Shown one piece after another: positions 1 to 11,489 of a stretch of DNA of 64,000 nt. Below the pieces are notes generated by a model that saw nothing but the letters and a program-made list of their open reading frames with translations, was not told where the DNA came from and did no database searches. The translations under genes were made by a program, and so were the position numbers. Numbering within the stretch: position 1 is the stretch's first letter; each line of letters begins with the position of its first letter. Origin of the DNA: Lasiosphaeris hirsuta. Taxonomy: Eukaryota; Ascomycota; Sordariomycetes; Sordariales; Lasiosphaeriaceae. The stretch covers positions 3,906,001 to 3,970,000 of the forward strand of contig JAUKUA010000005.1 in the NCBI GenBank assembly GCA_030549175.1, given 5' to 3'.

Positions 1-2
1 TT

Positions 3-498
3 GAATCAGAAAGCCTGGGGAGTCTGTATGTGTGCAAGTTTCAAGATTGCACTGCCCCGCCTTTCGCAACGCAGTACCTCCTCAACGCCCACGCCAATGT
101 TCACTCGTCGGCGCGACCCCATTACTGCCCGGTAAAGGGCTGTCCTCGGAGCGAGGGTGGAAAAGGCTTTAAGCGGAAGAATGAGATGATAAGGCACGGC
201 CTTGTGCACGATTGTCCAGGATACGTATGTCCATTCTGTCCCGATAGGGAACATAAATACCCTAGACCCGACAACTTACAACGGTACGTACGCCCGGTTT
301 CTCAGGGCCGCCCCGTACATCCTGGAGAAAAGTTAAACAAGAAGCTAATTTTCCGGTCTCACGACTGGCGTCTTCTAAAGACATGTCAGGGTGCATCATG
401 TGGACAAGGACAAAGATGACCCTCGCCTCCGAGATGTTCTTGCCCAACGCCCTGACGGACCGAATAAGGGCCGACGACGGCGCGGAATCCAAGGCTAG
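3..498 (+). CDS. C2H2 zinc-finger protein, 3' part
   Basis: Partial gene running in from the left edge (exons <3-283 and 381-498; intron 284-380 with gtacgt donor and ctaaag acceptor). The intron restores a continuous reading frame, giving DNLQRHVRVHHVDKD after splicing, which unspliced reading does not. Three zinc fingers are visible: C-x4-C...H-x3-H, a second C-x4-C with a long insert before H-x3-H, and a third starting CPFC and completed across the intron (HVRVH). A short basic tail (GRRRR) ends the protein. This is the usual layout of ascomycete C2H2 proteins of unknown target. Likely nuclear and nucleic-acid binding by family; the target cannot be inferred. The N-terminus lies outside the window. 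Confidence 0.8.
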
Positions 499-1913
499 GC
501 ATCTTGCATTACATATATGGTTGTTTGCGCTCAAAAATACACCCGTACAGGCGAAGCCAATAGTAGGATTCCTGCGTTTCGGCCTTGGGGGGGATGTGTG
601 TGTAAGGAAAGGCAGGTACGCCAGCTCAAGGTAGTCACAATAGTGGCAGCCAGCAAGAATTGGGGAAGGTGTAAGATTTCAACCTGGCCTGAGTCGAGAG
701 GTGGGCGAGGACCGTGATTTAAATACAAGGAGGTGGCGTGCTAGGGTGTGTGGTGTGCAGGGTGCCAGGGTTTTTCCCTACATCTATATTCCAGTGCAAC
801 ACAATGCGGGGCAGGAACCATTACGCCAACAATCAAAAGATCCATCAGTGCAAGCACTGGGTGCTTGCACGCCTGCCAATTGAGCCCCATATGTGCTGTG
901 CGTTGCATCCAGCCAAAGATAAAGCATTGGAAGTAATTTCGTATGGTTTGAACGATCGGCTTCCCGTTTGGATCGAGTAATCCTTTCATAGTGGCTATAC
1001 ATTCGGCAAATTGTTTCAAAGTTTTTATCTAGGCTGTGTGGAGTGGCTTTTGGGTATGTCGTTTTATATCTTGTAGATTATTAGTACTTGGGGAGTGTCT
1101 TAGTTCGAGATTGTTGAGATGGTGAGGTTTACTTATTTAGATAAATGAGAATAGGAGAATAGAGACTTAATGGAGGACATAAACTAGGTTTTATGTGACT
1201 CTGAGGGGAAGGGAAGAGGAGGGTTAAGGGGGTGGTGCTAGGGGAACGTCCCAGTTTTAGGCCACCTGTGTCCCAAAAGCTGGGACCTCGCCAAAAATTG
1301 CCATTTGAGCTGCAGAGTACTGCCTACTCATCTAAACCATTTTGAAGGTTTCTCTGATCATTTCCTGATCAATTCCTGAGTAGTGCCTGAGTAGCGCCTG
1401 AGCAAGGTGGCTAGGGGTGGCGCGGGTGACTGGGGCTGGTGAGGGCAACTTTAGGGTAAAACAACAGTTTATGTCCGCGGAGCACTTTAAAGCTGTCACC
1501 TATTCCGGTTCTCAATTCGCAGATTTTTTCCGTCGTGAGCTCCTTTTGGCTTCAGGAATATGTAGCCTATGTATCCTGCAACAGCTTGACAATGGCCACA
1601 CGTTCATTCTCGCTTTGCAGATCCATCGCCAGCTTGAAATCCATCCGTGTTTCGCCAAACCCTTCTTTCGCATGCTTGTTGGTAGTCACTACAAGGAGCA
1701 ACTTGCCCGTGCATGTGACATGGAATGGTCAAGCGTCACAGGCGCAATTTGGTGTATCCTTTCTAGGTAGTTGCCGATTCTAATAAGGGGCAAAAATATC
1801 GTGACGAATCCAGAGTCCCCGCTTACGATAACCAGAGAACGGCAGCCCCATTTTACATGACAGAACAGCGAGATTGTAGACCTCCATGCATCAATGACAA
1901 GCCTGTTGATGAG
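499..1913. other. Intergenic, no supported gene
   Basis: About 1.4 kb between the zinc-finger gene and the 3' end of the minus-strand GTPase gene. Open frames here lack recognisable motifs and plausible splice structure. At about 1376-1406 a CCTGAGTAG-type 10-11 bp unit is repeated imperfectly three times. No RNA gene is seen. Confidence 0.6.
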
Positions 1914-3063
1914 TTAACTAGGTGGGTAGATTTGAGCGGGCGTATTCAACGGGGTGGCCTGAACATTGCAGCCAAGACGCGGAAGAAACGAACCTTCGAA
2001 CTGAAAAGTAAGCATCCGTCTACAGAGGTGAAGGCGAGCAGTCGCCCCCACGTCAAGGTGGTGGTAGAGGGTGCTGGGTACTCACAATAATATTTTGCAG
2101 CTTCTTAAGCTCTTGTTCCCGGCGAGCAAGCTTCCCTTGCAGCTCCCGCTGGCGTGAGTGCCATCTCTTCCACTCAGTCCTATGTTCGGAAACCTTGTCA
2201 TTCCTATACGAGGCTGGAGGGCGAGTTTTCCCGTGCTTGCAGATCTCGTCTTCGAGTATTAGTATTTTTTCGGTGATTTGACCCTCGAGCGTTTTACCGG
2301 CCGAGGTTTGGACGAGGCGTCCTTTTTCCTTCTTGAGCTCATTCTCCAACCGAATCTCGGGCTTTCCCATCCTGTCGGCAATTTCTATGATGGAGCGAAT
2401 GATGGCGTGTGCTGATTCTTGAGTGTTGTGATGTTTGACGTCTGCGGCCCCCTTGCTCTTCAGCTCGTGCCACACGCCCCCTTCAGCGAACCGGCTTTCT
2501 AATCTCTCCTTGACAAGGTTTTCGTTAACTATGTAGTCCCACATGGTTGTGGCGATGAAAACGCGGTTGTACGCGCCCGGTCCTAGAATCTTCTCGAGCA
2601 GTTGTGTACGGCTCAGCTCGGATCCGCCCGCCCTGGTGAGTGTGACGGGGTGTAGGAAGATTAGGCCGTCAAGCATCTGCTCTCCCATGTAACCCTTCTT
2701 GGCCATCCAGATGGCGATGTCTTCGAGAATACGGACGTCAGACCGCTTATCATCATCGAACCCGGGCGTGTCAATGAGGACGATGGTGCGGTCGTCCATC
2801 TGAAACTCCACTGATTTCGGATCCTGCGTGCCTGGTTTTTATTTCGACAGACGTCAGTAAAACCGCTGTCAGCCAGACAGGAATCCGAGTCACCTACAAG
2901 GTTTGGCGCCGTGGCTTATCTTCAAAACCTCTCTACCACATGCGACGTTTATGAAAGTCGATTTGCCGGCGCCTGTGACGCCCAATAGCGCGATCATGAC
3001 TTTGCTGTTTTTTGGTTTGGGCCCCTGTGATTGGGACTGCCCCCCGGCGTCTGTCTTGTCCAT
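1914..3063 (-). CDS. P-loop GTPase-domain protein (AIG1/septin-like fold), GTPase A
   Basis: Model complement(join(1914..2000,2086..2831,2898..3063)), 332 aa. Exon 1 carries the G1/Walker A GVTGAGKST (residues 28-36). Exon 2 carries the G3 motif in IVLIDTPGFDDD (about 72-83) and IATTMWD, which may act as a TxxD-type G4. The splice joining KPC to TQD is in phase and matches the join in the neighbouring GTPase. The C-terminal third is charged and probably coiled coil (EWKRWHSRQRELQGKLARRE). The last intron (2001-2085, gtgagt donor, ttttcag acceptor) is inferred; without it the protein would end at 2053. Small fungal GTPases of this type are abundant and mostly uncharacterised. It faces a related plus-strand GTPase across 621 bp. 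GTP binding is well supported; the biological role is unknown. Confidence 0.75.
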
Positions 3064-3684
3064 TTAGCTTCTCCGGGGGTCTAAGCTGAAGGTTCCACGA
3101 AGTCCTGGTCAAAGAGGGATGGCACCAAGAGAGGAAACAATCCGTGCCCAAATAGTTACCGGTCTCCCAGGTTGCAATTAAAAATGGCGAGGGGAAACAC
3201 ACCACCCGCTCCAGATTAATCCTGAGCCGGCTTGAGCAGGTGCCCCGGGTCGGGCCTGCGGGGTGGGGGCTGCGTTGGGTATCAACCGGCCGCACTGCCG
3301 GAGGCAAGCCCAACACACACAACCAGCCCACCACCTTGGAGAGTCTGGTCCAATGACTTGCCCTCAAGGCGAACCCACCAGCGACGCACCACTTCGGGCG
3401 CCCAACCCTCCCCCCCCCCCAAAAAAGTCGGTTCTCCAGGGTTCCATCTGATCTTCCCCGCATAGGCATCTTGTGCTGAGCCGACTCGTAGCTGGGCCAC
3501 CGACAGAGAAGTATCTATCTCAACTTCCTCCCAATCCTTGGACGTCGGGTGACAACAAGTCGCAAAAGCACCGACCCGGTACGTATCACCACATGCGTAT
3601 TGGGTATGCTCTAGAGCCACAACTCGATCTCGACTAAGCATTCCAAACACCTATCCAACGTGGCGGCCAGAGAAACCTAGCAGG
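3064..3684. promoter_or_regulatory. Shared divergent promoter region of the two GTPase genes
   Basis: 621 bp between two head-to-head start codons. It contains a C/A-rich stretch (C run ending in AAAAAAG near 3410-3427). No specific operator was recognised. Frames crossing it on both strands look non-coding. Confidence 0.5.
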
Positions 3685-4493
3685 ATGTCGGCACAACAGA
3701 GAGAATTGGTTATTCTGCTCATCGGTCCTTCCGGGTCGGGCAAGTCCTCGTTTGTCAAATCTCTGACCACGGAAGCCGTCCGAACCACCAACAGCGAGAA
3801 GCCCTGTACGTTACTAAGATTCCTACCGGGGATATCAAAATACATTGCTTCCCCGACCACCCCAACTTGAAGTCTAGCTGACGACAGGCGCGATTCCGGT
3901 ATCTAGGCACAATTGACTGCAAGGCCTACAAGGTTGAGCCGACAATCAATGGCCACCGCAAGACCTTCATCCTGATCGACACACCCGGGTTCGTGGACTC
4001 CCCAGGCGAGAACCTCAAAATCCTCAAAAAGATCGCCGAAGCTGCGGCCGGCTTTGCCCCAAGCAAGGTTTTTGGGGCCATTTATTTCCACAACATCGGT
4101 GAAGTGCGAATGAAGGGCACTAGCATCTACGTCCTCGAGATCTTCAAGGCGATCTGCGGCGATAGATTCTACCCTCATGTAGCTTTCGTTACGACAATGT
4201 GGGACAATATCAAAGAGCAATATTATGGCAGGCTCCAAATCACACACGATGAGCTTGAAGCTGGACCCATGAAATTACGCGACGCCCCAAAAGTCTTCAA
4301 ACGGCTCCGTGACGACGGCGAATGCTCCGAAGCAGTGCTTGAACATTTTGCACGTCTAGCCAAAAAAAGGCCTACACCTCCTCAATTGCACCTACTCAAG
4401 GAGTTTCGGGGAAGCGCTGGAGAAACAGCTGCAGGGCGCCAAATCCTCAAAGAGAGCCGCAGCGGACCTTCCATTTGTTGCGCAGTGATGTAA
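3685..4493 (+). CDS. P-loop GTPase-domain protein with C-terminal CaaX box, GTPase B
   Basis: Model join(3685..3805,3907..4493), 235 aa. Walker A GPSGSGKSS is at residues 14-22; after the intron comes ILIDTPGFVDS (G3, about 62-72) and FVTTMWDNIKEQ, the same TTMWD motif as the divergent neighbour. The intron must use the acceptor at 3906 (tatctag); the nearer AG at 3896 gives an immediate stop. The protein ends CCAVM: the last four residues CAVM fit a CaaX prenylation box with Met favouring farnesyl, and the extra Cys could be acylated. Membrane tethering is therefore likely by inference. It is shorter than GTPase A and lacks the long coiled tail. The two genes are probably ancient paralogues, with low overall similarity outside the G motifs. 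Confidence 0.8.
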
Positions 4494-5243
4494 GGCAAGC
4501 CAACTAGGCATAGGCGTAGTGGGAGGATCGCGAGGCCGGGGATCCATCTGTTGATCGTTAGAAAATCCGCAGTACAACATTCAACCCAACCCAGCCCTTC
4601 AGGCGCTCGAAAGTGAGGTCCTGGTCAGAGGGGTAGATCTCCTTCAGGGCCCGATCGCTGCAAGACGGTAAGCGATTGGCCCGTACTGAATCTGCACAAA
4701 AGTTCCAAAAAAAGTAATAAAAAAAGAAATAAAATTGCATGGGAGGTAGGGCGTCCTGCGTTGACGCTTCCATCAGATAGGTGAGGTGCCTACATTAGGC
4801 GCTAATGTGGGAGGTACGTATGGAGGACAACCACTCTGAGTGGCTTATGCCGTTGCTGAGGCTGTTGAAGCACTACCTAGAGTACTCCTGACAGGTGAAT
4901 AAGATGGAAGTTGGGCTGCAAATTTGGGCTTCCCTGCACTACGTGTGCTGTCCCAGTTTCCCCAGGCACCATCACAAACAAGGCCCAATTTGGGCCACCC
5001 AAAACTTGTGGGAGCCCATGTCGAGCTCGTTGTCGAATTGCGAACAGCATTTATATAGTTGAAGAGGGACGCCCGCGGTCAAGTCTCTGAAATTCAAGCA
5101 CGCTTTTTGGGCTCGGAACTCCACCTTTGGAAGGAACCAACACCCCGGCTAGCCCACCCCAGGAAGCAGTAACTTTAGGCACGCGGAGCAGCCCGGAGAA
5201 TTTCACTCAACCAAGCATCTTCACCACCACTCGACAACACACC
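4494..5243. other. Intergenic, promoter side of CorA-like gene 1
   Basis: No gene supported. Near 4980-5000 there is a short palindromic stretch around GGCCCAAtTTGGGCC. The plus-strand frame entering from 5127 begins at a TTG, so the downstream gene is assigned to the ATG at 5244. Confidence 0.5.
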
Positions 5244-7598
5244 ATGGCCGGCCCCTTGCCTGGCCCGACTGTGAGCATGCCCGGCAATCACGATGCCCCG
5301 CCCCGTCGGGAGCTCGACCCGAATGTAGCGGGTGATCTCACGGCGATCCGCGCCTTGCTTCAGGCCATCGCCCAACACAACTTGATCGAGATTCCGAAAG
5401 AGGCCAGCTCCCTGGCGATCTCACGAAGTACAGGTGTTGTTGATCCCAGCGGGAGCCATTATGACGAAGCCGAGACCATCGACTATCACGTCCGGCAGCT
5501 TTCCAATTGGGGACTCACTCTCCATTCCTCGACAGGGGGGGACAACAACCTGTCCTCGGAGCCGGGTACGGCAGCAAGAATCTTTCAAAGTAAACAGCTT
5601 GGACAGGGTATCTCCAGCAGCTTGTTGTGGATGTCCGACACGCTCCGGCATGATCGCCACGTCGACTACGACGAGTTTGGCTATGACGGGAATGGGTACC
5701 CTTGCAGCCTTGGACACCGCGATGCTGTGCCCATGCAGGACACACCCCGACCAGGGAGCACAAGCTACGCGCCACAACGCCATGAGATCAAGGAGCACAT
5801 AGTACGTACGATACCGATCCCTTCGTCCCACCTTACCTTACGAATCCTTAGTTCAAAAAGGCAGACGGCCAAATCCTGAACCCACCATGGGCCGGGCAAC
5901 ACTTTGGTAAAGAATGGTAAGTATCGCCGGCGGCAAAAATAGAGGAATTCCGACAGGTGCTGATGAGTTTTTGCTGTGTGGACAGGAATATCGGGTTACA
6001 CGGGGCCGGTGACGAGGAGGTTTCCTCGCTTGTCACCTCCCAGCTGTCCTGCCGTGCCGACGAGACGGCGCCCAATACCGGGCACCACCACCACCACCAC
6101 CTTGTCTCGCCGAGGCCCGAACTAGCAATCTGTTTTCTCAATCAGTTTGAAGGCAAGTGGGGCTTGAACTGGCACTCATGGAGCAGCTCCGAAGAGTGGG
6201 GAGGTGGTTCCATGGCGCCGACAATGTCCCACAAGGAGGACGCCCTCTTTCAATACCATATGCGGGTATTCACGACCCAGTCTGGGCGGCGGGCCTGCCA
6301 AGGGAGGGTGTCGGGGAACCTCACCGTCCCGAGCGATGCGAAGCGGAACCTCGACATCCACGAGATTCGTTACTCTGTCGGACTGAAGACTACTTGGAAG
6401 TTCGACCTCCCCGTATTCACCTTGGTCACAATGACAAACTCATTTTCTGGGCTGGAAGACCTTGGGGAGCTACACGATGCAAACATCTGGAAGGCCGTCA
6501 ATATTCGCCCGTCGATCCGTGCAACGGGCGTTGCGGCGTTTGCTTTCCGGGTCCGGTCCTTGCTCCCGGGCTGGGCGGATCAGTGGACGCGCCTCCTCGA
6601 CCAGATTGACAGAGTCCTCAGCGCCGATGTGAGTGATTTTTCTCTATTATCAATTCCCATTCCCCTATCTATCTAACTACCTTGAGTATTTTTTATTTTT
6701 TTTTCTGTTTGGCTGATAACGAGACCTGCGGTGTAGCTCGCCAATATTCTCTCGCCTGAAAGCCGACGAGAAATCATGGTGGATGGGAGCGACCTCCGAC
6801 TATCAGAGTTCTATCCAGCCGTCTTGCAGATCCTGCGTATCGCCGCAGACTGGATACAGGAGAGCATGGATGACTTACGGTGGATGGTGGACGACACGCA
6901 GCGACTCTACTTCTCCCCAAACACCCATGCCGATTCCTTCCCCACGTTTCTTCCTCCCATGCTTGATGCCAAGGACCAAGACGCAGCCATTGCGGTTTTC
7001 AGGCAGAACTGGGAAAGTGTCCAGTCATACCAGCAGCGTCTAGGCAAGTCGCTGTTGATCCGTATTGCCAGGAAGCAAGAGGAAGTGAAGAATCTCAAGG
7101 ACGGTGTAGGTTTACTTACTACCACCCCATTCCCGGTGCCAGCCAGATCCCCTGCTGGATGGCTGATGAAGAATGTGTTTTGTGTAGATGTTCAATGCGA
7201 CATCTGTCAACGAGGCGAAAAAGTCGACAAAGTTGAACCATTACATTCTCGTCTTTACTGTTGTCACCATCTTTTACTTGCCCCTGAGCTTCATCGCTGT
7301 AAGTTAAACCCATGAAATCCCACCACCATCCCCCCCCCCCCCTCCACACTGGCAGCTGACCAAGAGAACACAAAAGACCCTCTTCGCCCTGGGACTTTCT
7401 ACATGGGAAGACCCGAGGCAGTTCAGATCATTTACCGCAACAATCACACTTGTGGCGGCCGGCACCTACGCTTTCTCCGGGTTCCTGATATGGTTTACAC
7501 AGCGATCAACGATCAAGCTGAATGCGGACTTGAGGGCACCTATGAAGTGGTTTCAGCGCAGGGCCTCGGTTCCAAAGAATGGTCTACATGCCAGATAA
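5244..7598 (+). CDS. CorA-like membrane transporter-domain protein 1
   Basis: Model join(5244..5801,5852..5916,5986..6628,6737..7105,7188..7298,7377..7598), 655 aa. All junctions keep phase and use GT-AG. The start is the CACCATGG at 5244. The C-terminus has the fungal CorA-like signature: MFNATSVNEAKKSTKLN (546-562) followed by two hydrophobic helices, about 564-585 (YILVFTVVTIFYLPLSFIA) and 602-622, separated by a short loop. The canonical Gly-Met-Asn motif of CorA channels is absent at the end of the first helix. The long N-terminal part is soluble and helical. An uninterrupted six-histidine run lies at 241-246. The family is numerous in ascomycetes; a divalent cation transport role is assumed from fold and is unproven without GMN. 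Confidence 0.8.
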
Positions 7599-8600
7599 AG
7601 ACTCTAAGAGGCAGGGAAACTGGGACATCACTTTGGTTTCGTAATCGGCCTTACCACCACTTCCAAGTTTGATAATAGGCCTTCTATGAATACAGTCCCT
7701 GGCATGGGCTAGAGACCGCCACCAGAACAGAATAGATCACAATAGCAGTACAATCACACACTCGTCATGTAAGGCGTGGTGTTTCTTACCGCCTGGGGCG
7801 GTTGCGGACCAGGTGGCCAGGTAAAGAGTTTTTTTTACTCTATAATGTAGGTTGTAAGATGGGAGCTGCCGCTGAAGCTCCAAGATATACATGGGCAGTC
7901 CCTGATATTGGCGCGGCGGTACCACACGAGAGCCTGAACTTGGTAAACAGATAGGTAGGTAAGTAAGTAATTGAAGCGCCGCACCGTACGCTTGGTTTGC
8001 TGTTTTTCTACTTGATTTCATATACACTTTTAGTTCATTATCCCCCACCAATTTTCGTTCTGAATACCTACCAATGTCACCCCTAGAGTGTCCTGTGCTC
8101 TGCCAGAGGGCCTTTGAAATACACAAATCAGCGTCATCCACGCCTGTATTTTCGATTTTTGATTTGATTTTGTCTATACTTCACAACCGGCATGTTTCTT
8201 GTCAAGTTGCGCCTCAAGTGTATGCAATTGTTATTGTAATCAGCCTCGGGAGACCGGGCCGGTACATGTCACTCTTCGCTTCCTCCCCTATCCGATCAGG
8301 TCCCCCAATGCGTCGAACGCGAAAGGAACGCTTACAAGTTCTCTCGCAGGTCGATGAATGGGGTGGAAATTCTCTCGAGGTGAACGTCAACGAGCAGTTC
8401 GCCGGAATTGAGTTCTAATCCGTGTACATCGTCGTGTGCTTTCTTGTCGTGTGGCTTATTATCCCCGGTATCGGCTTCCTGTTCGGCGGTCTGACGCGTC
8501 GCAAGTTGGCCTTGACGCTGCTCTTCCATGAGCTTTGTGGTCGCGGCTACCATTACATTTTAATGGACATTCTAGGGTTACTTCCTGGCGTAATTAGATG
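7599..8600. other. Intergenic, no supported gene
   Basis: About 1 kb after CorA-like gene 1. Open frames at 7737-8141 (minus) and 8074-8418 (plus) lack motifs, introns or neighbours in support. AT-rich 3'-flank type sequence. Confidence 0.5.
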
Positions 8601-9000
8601 TCGCATAACTGTGGTGGGTGTGGCACAACGCTCTGGCGCAGCCACAGCTGTGGCTGCGAGCGCTGGCTGTTGCAGAGGAGCTCACGCTCCTCTGCAAGAA
8701 GCCTAGTGCCTTGGCAGAGCACCCTCTCTTTTGTATATATTCGGCGCTCACGCGCCTTGCTCTCTTAGCTGGAGCAGACTCAATTCAATCTTCTTTTCTC
8801 TCCATTCCTCAGCTCCAGAAGTGTCAGATTAGAGATTTGGCCAACTTTGGCCTCCGGGGTGTGATATTAGCTCCGTCTATTAGCAGTTCTGCTCTTCTGG
8901 ATATTTTATTCTACTTTTATTAGCCGGTCTTCTGGTTATGTGATGTCGTTTAATGTTGGTGAGGAGTATGTAACTGATATGTATTAGCGAGGTTCAAACC
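8601..9000. mobile_element. Possible remnant of an LTR retrotransposon (solo LTR-like)
   Basis: The stretch has features typical of an LTR: a perfect 18-bp palindrome CAGCCACAGCTGTGGCTG (8639-8656), a hairpin with 9-bp arms GCAGAGGAG/CTCCTCTGC (8672-8680, 8687-8695), a TATATAT box at 8734-8740, a second short hairpin GGCGC-TCAC-GCGCC (8743-8756), and a pyrimidine-rich leader after it. It is not flanked by a recognisable gag or pol and no second copy exists in the window, so the boundaries and the copia-like assignment are inference. Confidence 0.35.
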
Positions 9001-9930
9001 TTGAGACTCTTTTAGGAGTCACATGGTAAGTCTATCTTTTCTTTCCAACGCGTGTGCGGGGGTTGGTGCAAGATTGGCGCCTTGATCTCCTTCTGGCTAC
9101 TGGGAGATGACCTGCAGCGGAAATCGCTGGCGCTGCTCCTCGACATGTTGAACTTATCTCTTCAACAACTCTAATACTCTCTCGACCTAGCAAGATGCCT
9201 TTAAATCGAATCGTAGCTACAAGACTGGAAGAGAGACATTTTCTTGGCACTTTCCTTCTTACTTGTCGCTGTAGTCAGATTGGTCGGCAGCATTGTTCTG
9301 AATTAGCTCAAGGAGATCCTGACCCTTTGGCCGTAAAGCCCTACCGGCAGCGTAATTAGGCTGTTACCAGGTTCCGTCATATCGTCAATCGTGATAATAG
9401 CCGCCGCCGAGGGAAGACGGTGGCCCGTTCCTCTGGATGTCGGCGGCTTTGTCAAGTTGAGGCCTACTTGGGCGCGTTGTCTCCCTAAAACTTGAAACAA
9501 GGGACAAGAATCAGGTCTCGGAACGAGCTTAGCGTAATACCCCATATCTGAGCTGATCCTTAGCGGCCTCTACCTGTCTTTCTCAAATAGTTACCTTTAT
9601 CTCTCAGGAAGTTAAACTGATGTGGATTATTGTCGCAGCATTTTTTAAGATGGCCTAAGTGTGATATTAGTAAGGTTAGTAGCAGGGCTAGACTCACCTC
9701 TGCTCAGGGAGGTGCTCGCTTTACCTCACCTCCTGCTCAGGCTCTGCGACTAATCCTGACTTGGTGAGAAAATGTTATGGGAGGTGAATAAGCAGGTAGG
9801 TAGTCACAAGATACTCACTAGCCGTTGGGTCTTGGATCAAGAACCTGTATACTGAGCATTAAAGAGGTAGTCTGGCCTACACCAATGCTGGATTGATTCG
9901 AGCGGACCCCTCCCTAGTGCCAGACCGAAG
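9001..9930. other. Intergenic, no supported gene
   Basis: Short frames on both strands without motifs. The stretch may continue the degraded element to the left. A GGTTCAAACC near 8991-9000 resembles a tRNA T-arm but no cloverleaf could be built. Confidence 0.5.
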
Positions 9931-11028
9931 TCACGCTCTCAGTATGGCCTCGACCTGCTCCGTGATATCAAACATGGGAAAGTCGGTCCTGTTCCCTGCC
10001 GTCGTCCCAGGAACAATAGTGCCCGGAAAGTACTGGCCGATCATGTACTGCCTCCTGGGCCCAATCTGAATGGTGCTCGGAATGATGGTCTCAAAAAACT
10101 TTGGAAACTCACTCCTCACCGTCCCCAAGTGCTCCGCCGTTGCCCACCCATCCGTCGACCTCAGTACGGTAGCTCCCAGCAAGTCCTCGGCCACCAGCAA
10201 CACCTTCCCGCCATACGCCGGCGGCAAGTGAATCTTATCCACCTCCCCAATCGGCGTCCTCGGCGTGCGTCGCACCAGCACCGGCGTGCCCTTCTTCAGG
10301 GTCAAATCAAACCGATAAATCTCGCTGCGGCCCTCGGCGCTCGACTCGGGCACCCCCTCGTTGTCCACCACGAGCAGGGTATCCCCGACCGCCGCGACCC
10401 CCGTGTACCCGTGCACCGTCGTGTTGCTCGTCTGCGGGAGGTACCACGCCTCGACGCTCCGGCCGTGCTTGTCCACCTTGAGGATGCTCTTCGGATACGT
10501 CCCAATGACAAAGGAGTTGCCCTTGGTATCGACCGCGACGTCCTGGAACCCGCCCCACAGGCCGCGCGTGACGGCGGTGAGGTTGGCGCGCCACAGCTCG
10601 CGCCGGTGGGCGACGTCGTATTTGATCAGCCAGTTGTCGCCGGCCACGTCGGCGCCCTCGGTCAGGAAGGGCTTTTCCGAGTCGATGACGATTGACAGGA
10701 GGTTGGTGCGCGCGTCGTAGTCGATGCCGCTCGAGTGCTGGCCCGGCGCGTGCGTGATGCCGGGGAAGGTCAGGATCGAGGAGAAGCGGTCTTGGTAGGG
10801 GTCGTAGACGGCAACGCTGCCGTTGAAGAGGGCGCTGAAGTAGACCACGCAGTGCTCCGTGTCCCAGAAGGCGTTTTCCGGGTAGAGCTGGTACTGGCTG
10901 ATGGTGAAGTTTCCCTTGTTGAACGGCGGGCAGGGAGGTTGGTGCCCATCAGAACTGCCGGGGCTGCTGCTGTGCGCAACTGCGAGGAGGCAGCTCGCAG
11001 CCGTAAGGCGAAAGGCCTGGGATTTCAT
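9931..11028 (-). CDS. Secreted beta-propeller protein, Mala s 1 / Tri14-like
   Basis: Single-exon gene, 365 aa from the ATG at 11028. The frame continues 35 codons upstream, but this ATG begins a clear signal peptide (MKSQAFRLTAASCLLAVAHS). The mature part has propeller-like repeats with motifs such as QYQLYPENAFWD, VVYFSALFNGSVAVYDP, FQDVAVDTKGNSFVIGTYP and VGDTLLVVDNEG, resembling the SMP-30/NHL-like fold reported for the Malassezia allergen Mala s 1 and its relative Tri14 of trichothecene-producing Fusarium. Several N-x-S/T sites fit a secreted glycoprotein. Tri14 is linked to virulence in Fusarium, but no other trichothecene gene occurs here, so a cluster role is not implied. It lies downstream of, and on the same strand as, a LaeA-like methyltransferase. 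Confidence 0.75.
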   Translation of the reverse strand: MKSQAFRLTAASCLLAVAHSSSPGSSDGHQPPCPPFNKGNFTISQYQLYPENAFWDTEHCVVYFSALFNGSVAVYDPYQDRFSSILTFPGITHAPGQHSSGIDYDARTNLLSIVIDSEKPFLTEGADVAGDNWLIKYDVAHRRELWRANLTAVTRGLWGGFQDVAVDTKGNSFVIGTYPKSILKVDKHGRSVEAWYLPQTSNTTVHGYTGVAAVGDTLLVVDNEGVPESSAEGRSEIYRFDLTLKKGTPVLVRRTPRTPIGEVDKIHLPPAYGGKVLLVAEDLLGATVLRSTDGWATAEHLGTVRSEFPKFFETIIPSTIQIGPRRQYMIGQYFPGTIVPGTTAGNRTDFPMFDITEQVEAILRA

Positions 11029-11489
11029 TATGCTGAGCGAATATAAGCTGGATCTGCAATGTTGTAAAAAAACGAATGTATTCAAACCTCCACAATGGGG
11101 GAAACCTGCTCTGTACCTAGTAATAGAACACACAATTTCAGCCGTGCCTCAACCTCATTGCCGAGAGCCTGCCGTCCCCAATGGGTTGAACCACTATTAC
11201 GTGCCTTGCACTAGCACCTGGGTGTAACCCCAGCCGCATAATATTGGTGTGCTGATCTGCTAACAACCCGGAAGCAACGCGGTGCGTTGAAAAATTCATG
11301 GGCCTAACAAGGCGTTGGCTGCTCCCGCTCCCGTCCCTCCTTCAAATGTTATTCGCTGCGTCATAATAGTGCGCGGCAAGTACCTACCCAACTCGCAGGC
11401 GACGTTGGTAAAGCAGACAGATTGAAACTCGAAACGATTGAAAAGCCAAACATATCCAGCAGTACGCGACCCACACAGCATGTTGCTCG
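11029..11489. other. Intergenic, promoter of the Mala s 1-like gene and 3' end of the methyltransferase
   Basis: 461 bp. No gene supported; overlapping open frames are shadows of the methyltransferase's last exon. Confidence 0.5.

Noticed and set aside
2933..3469. 178-codon minus-strand frame upstream of GTPase A
   Set aside because: Overlaps exon 1 of GTPase A in another frame and extends into its promoter; no motif.
8985..9015. tRNA-like GGTTCAAACC box followed by a CTTTT stretch
   Set aside because: No acceptor stem, D-arm or anticodon arm could be paired at proper distances.
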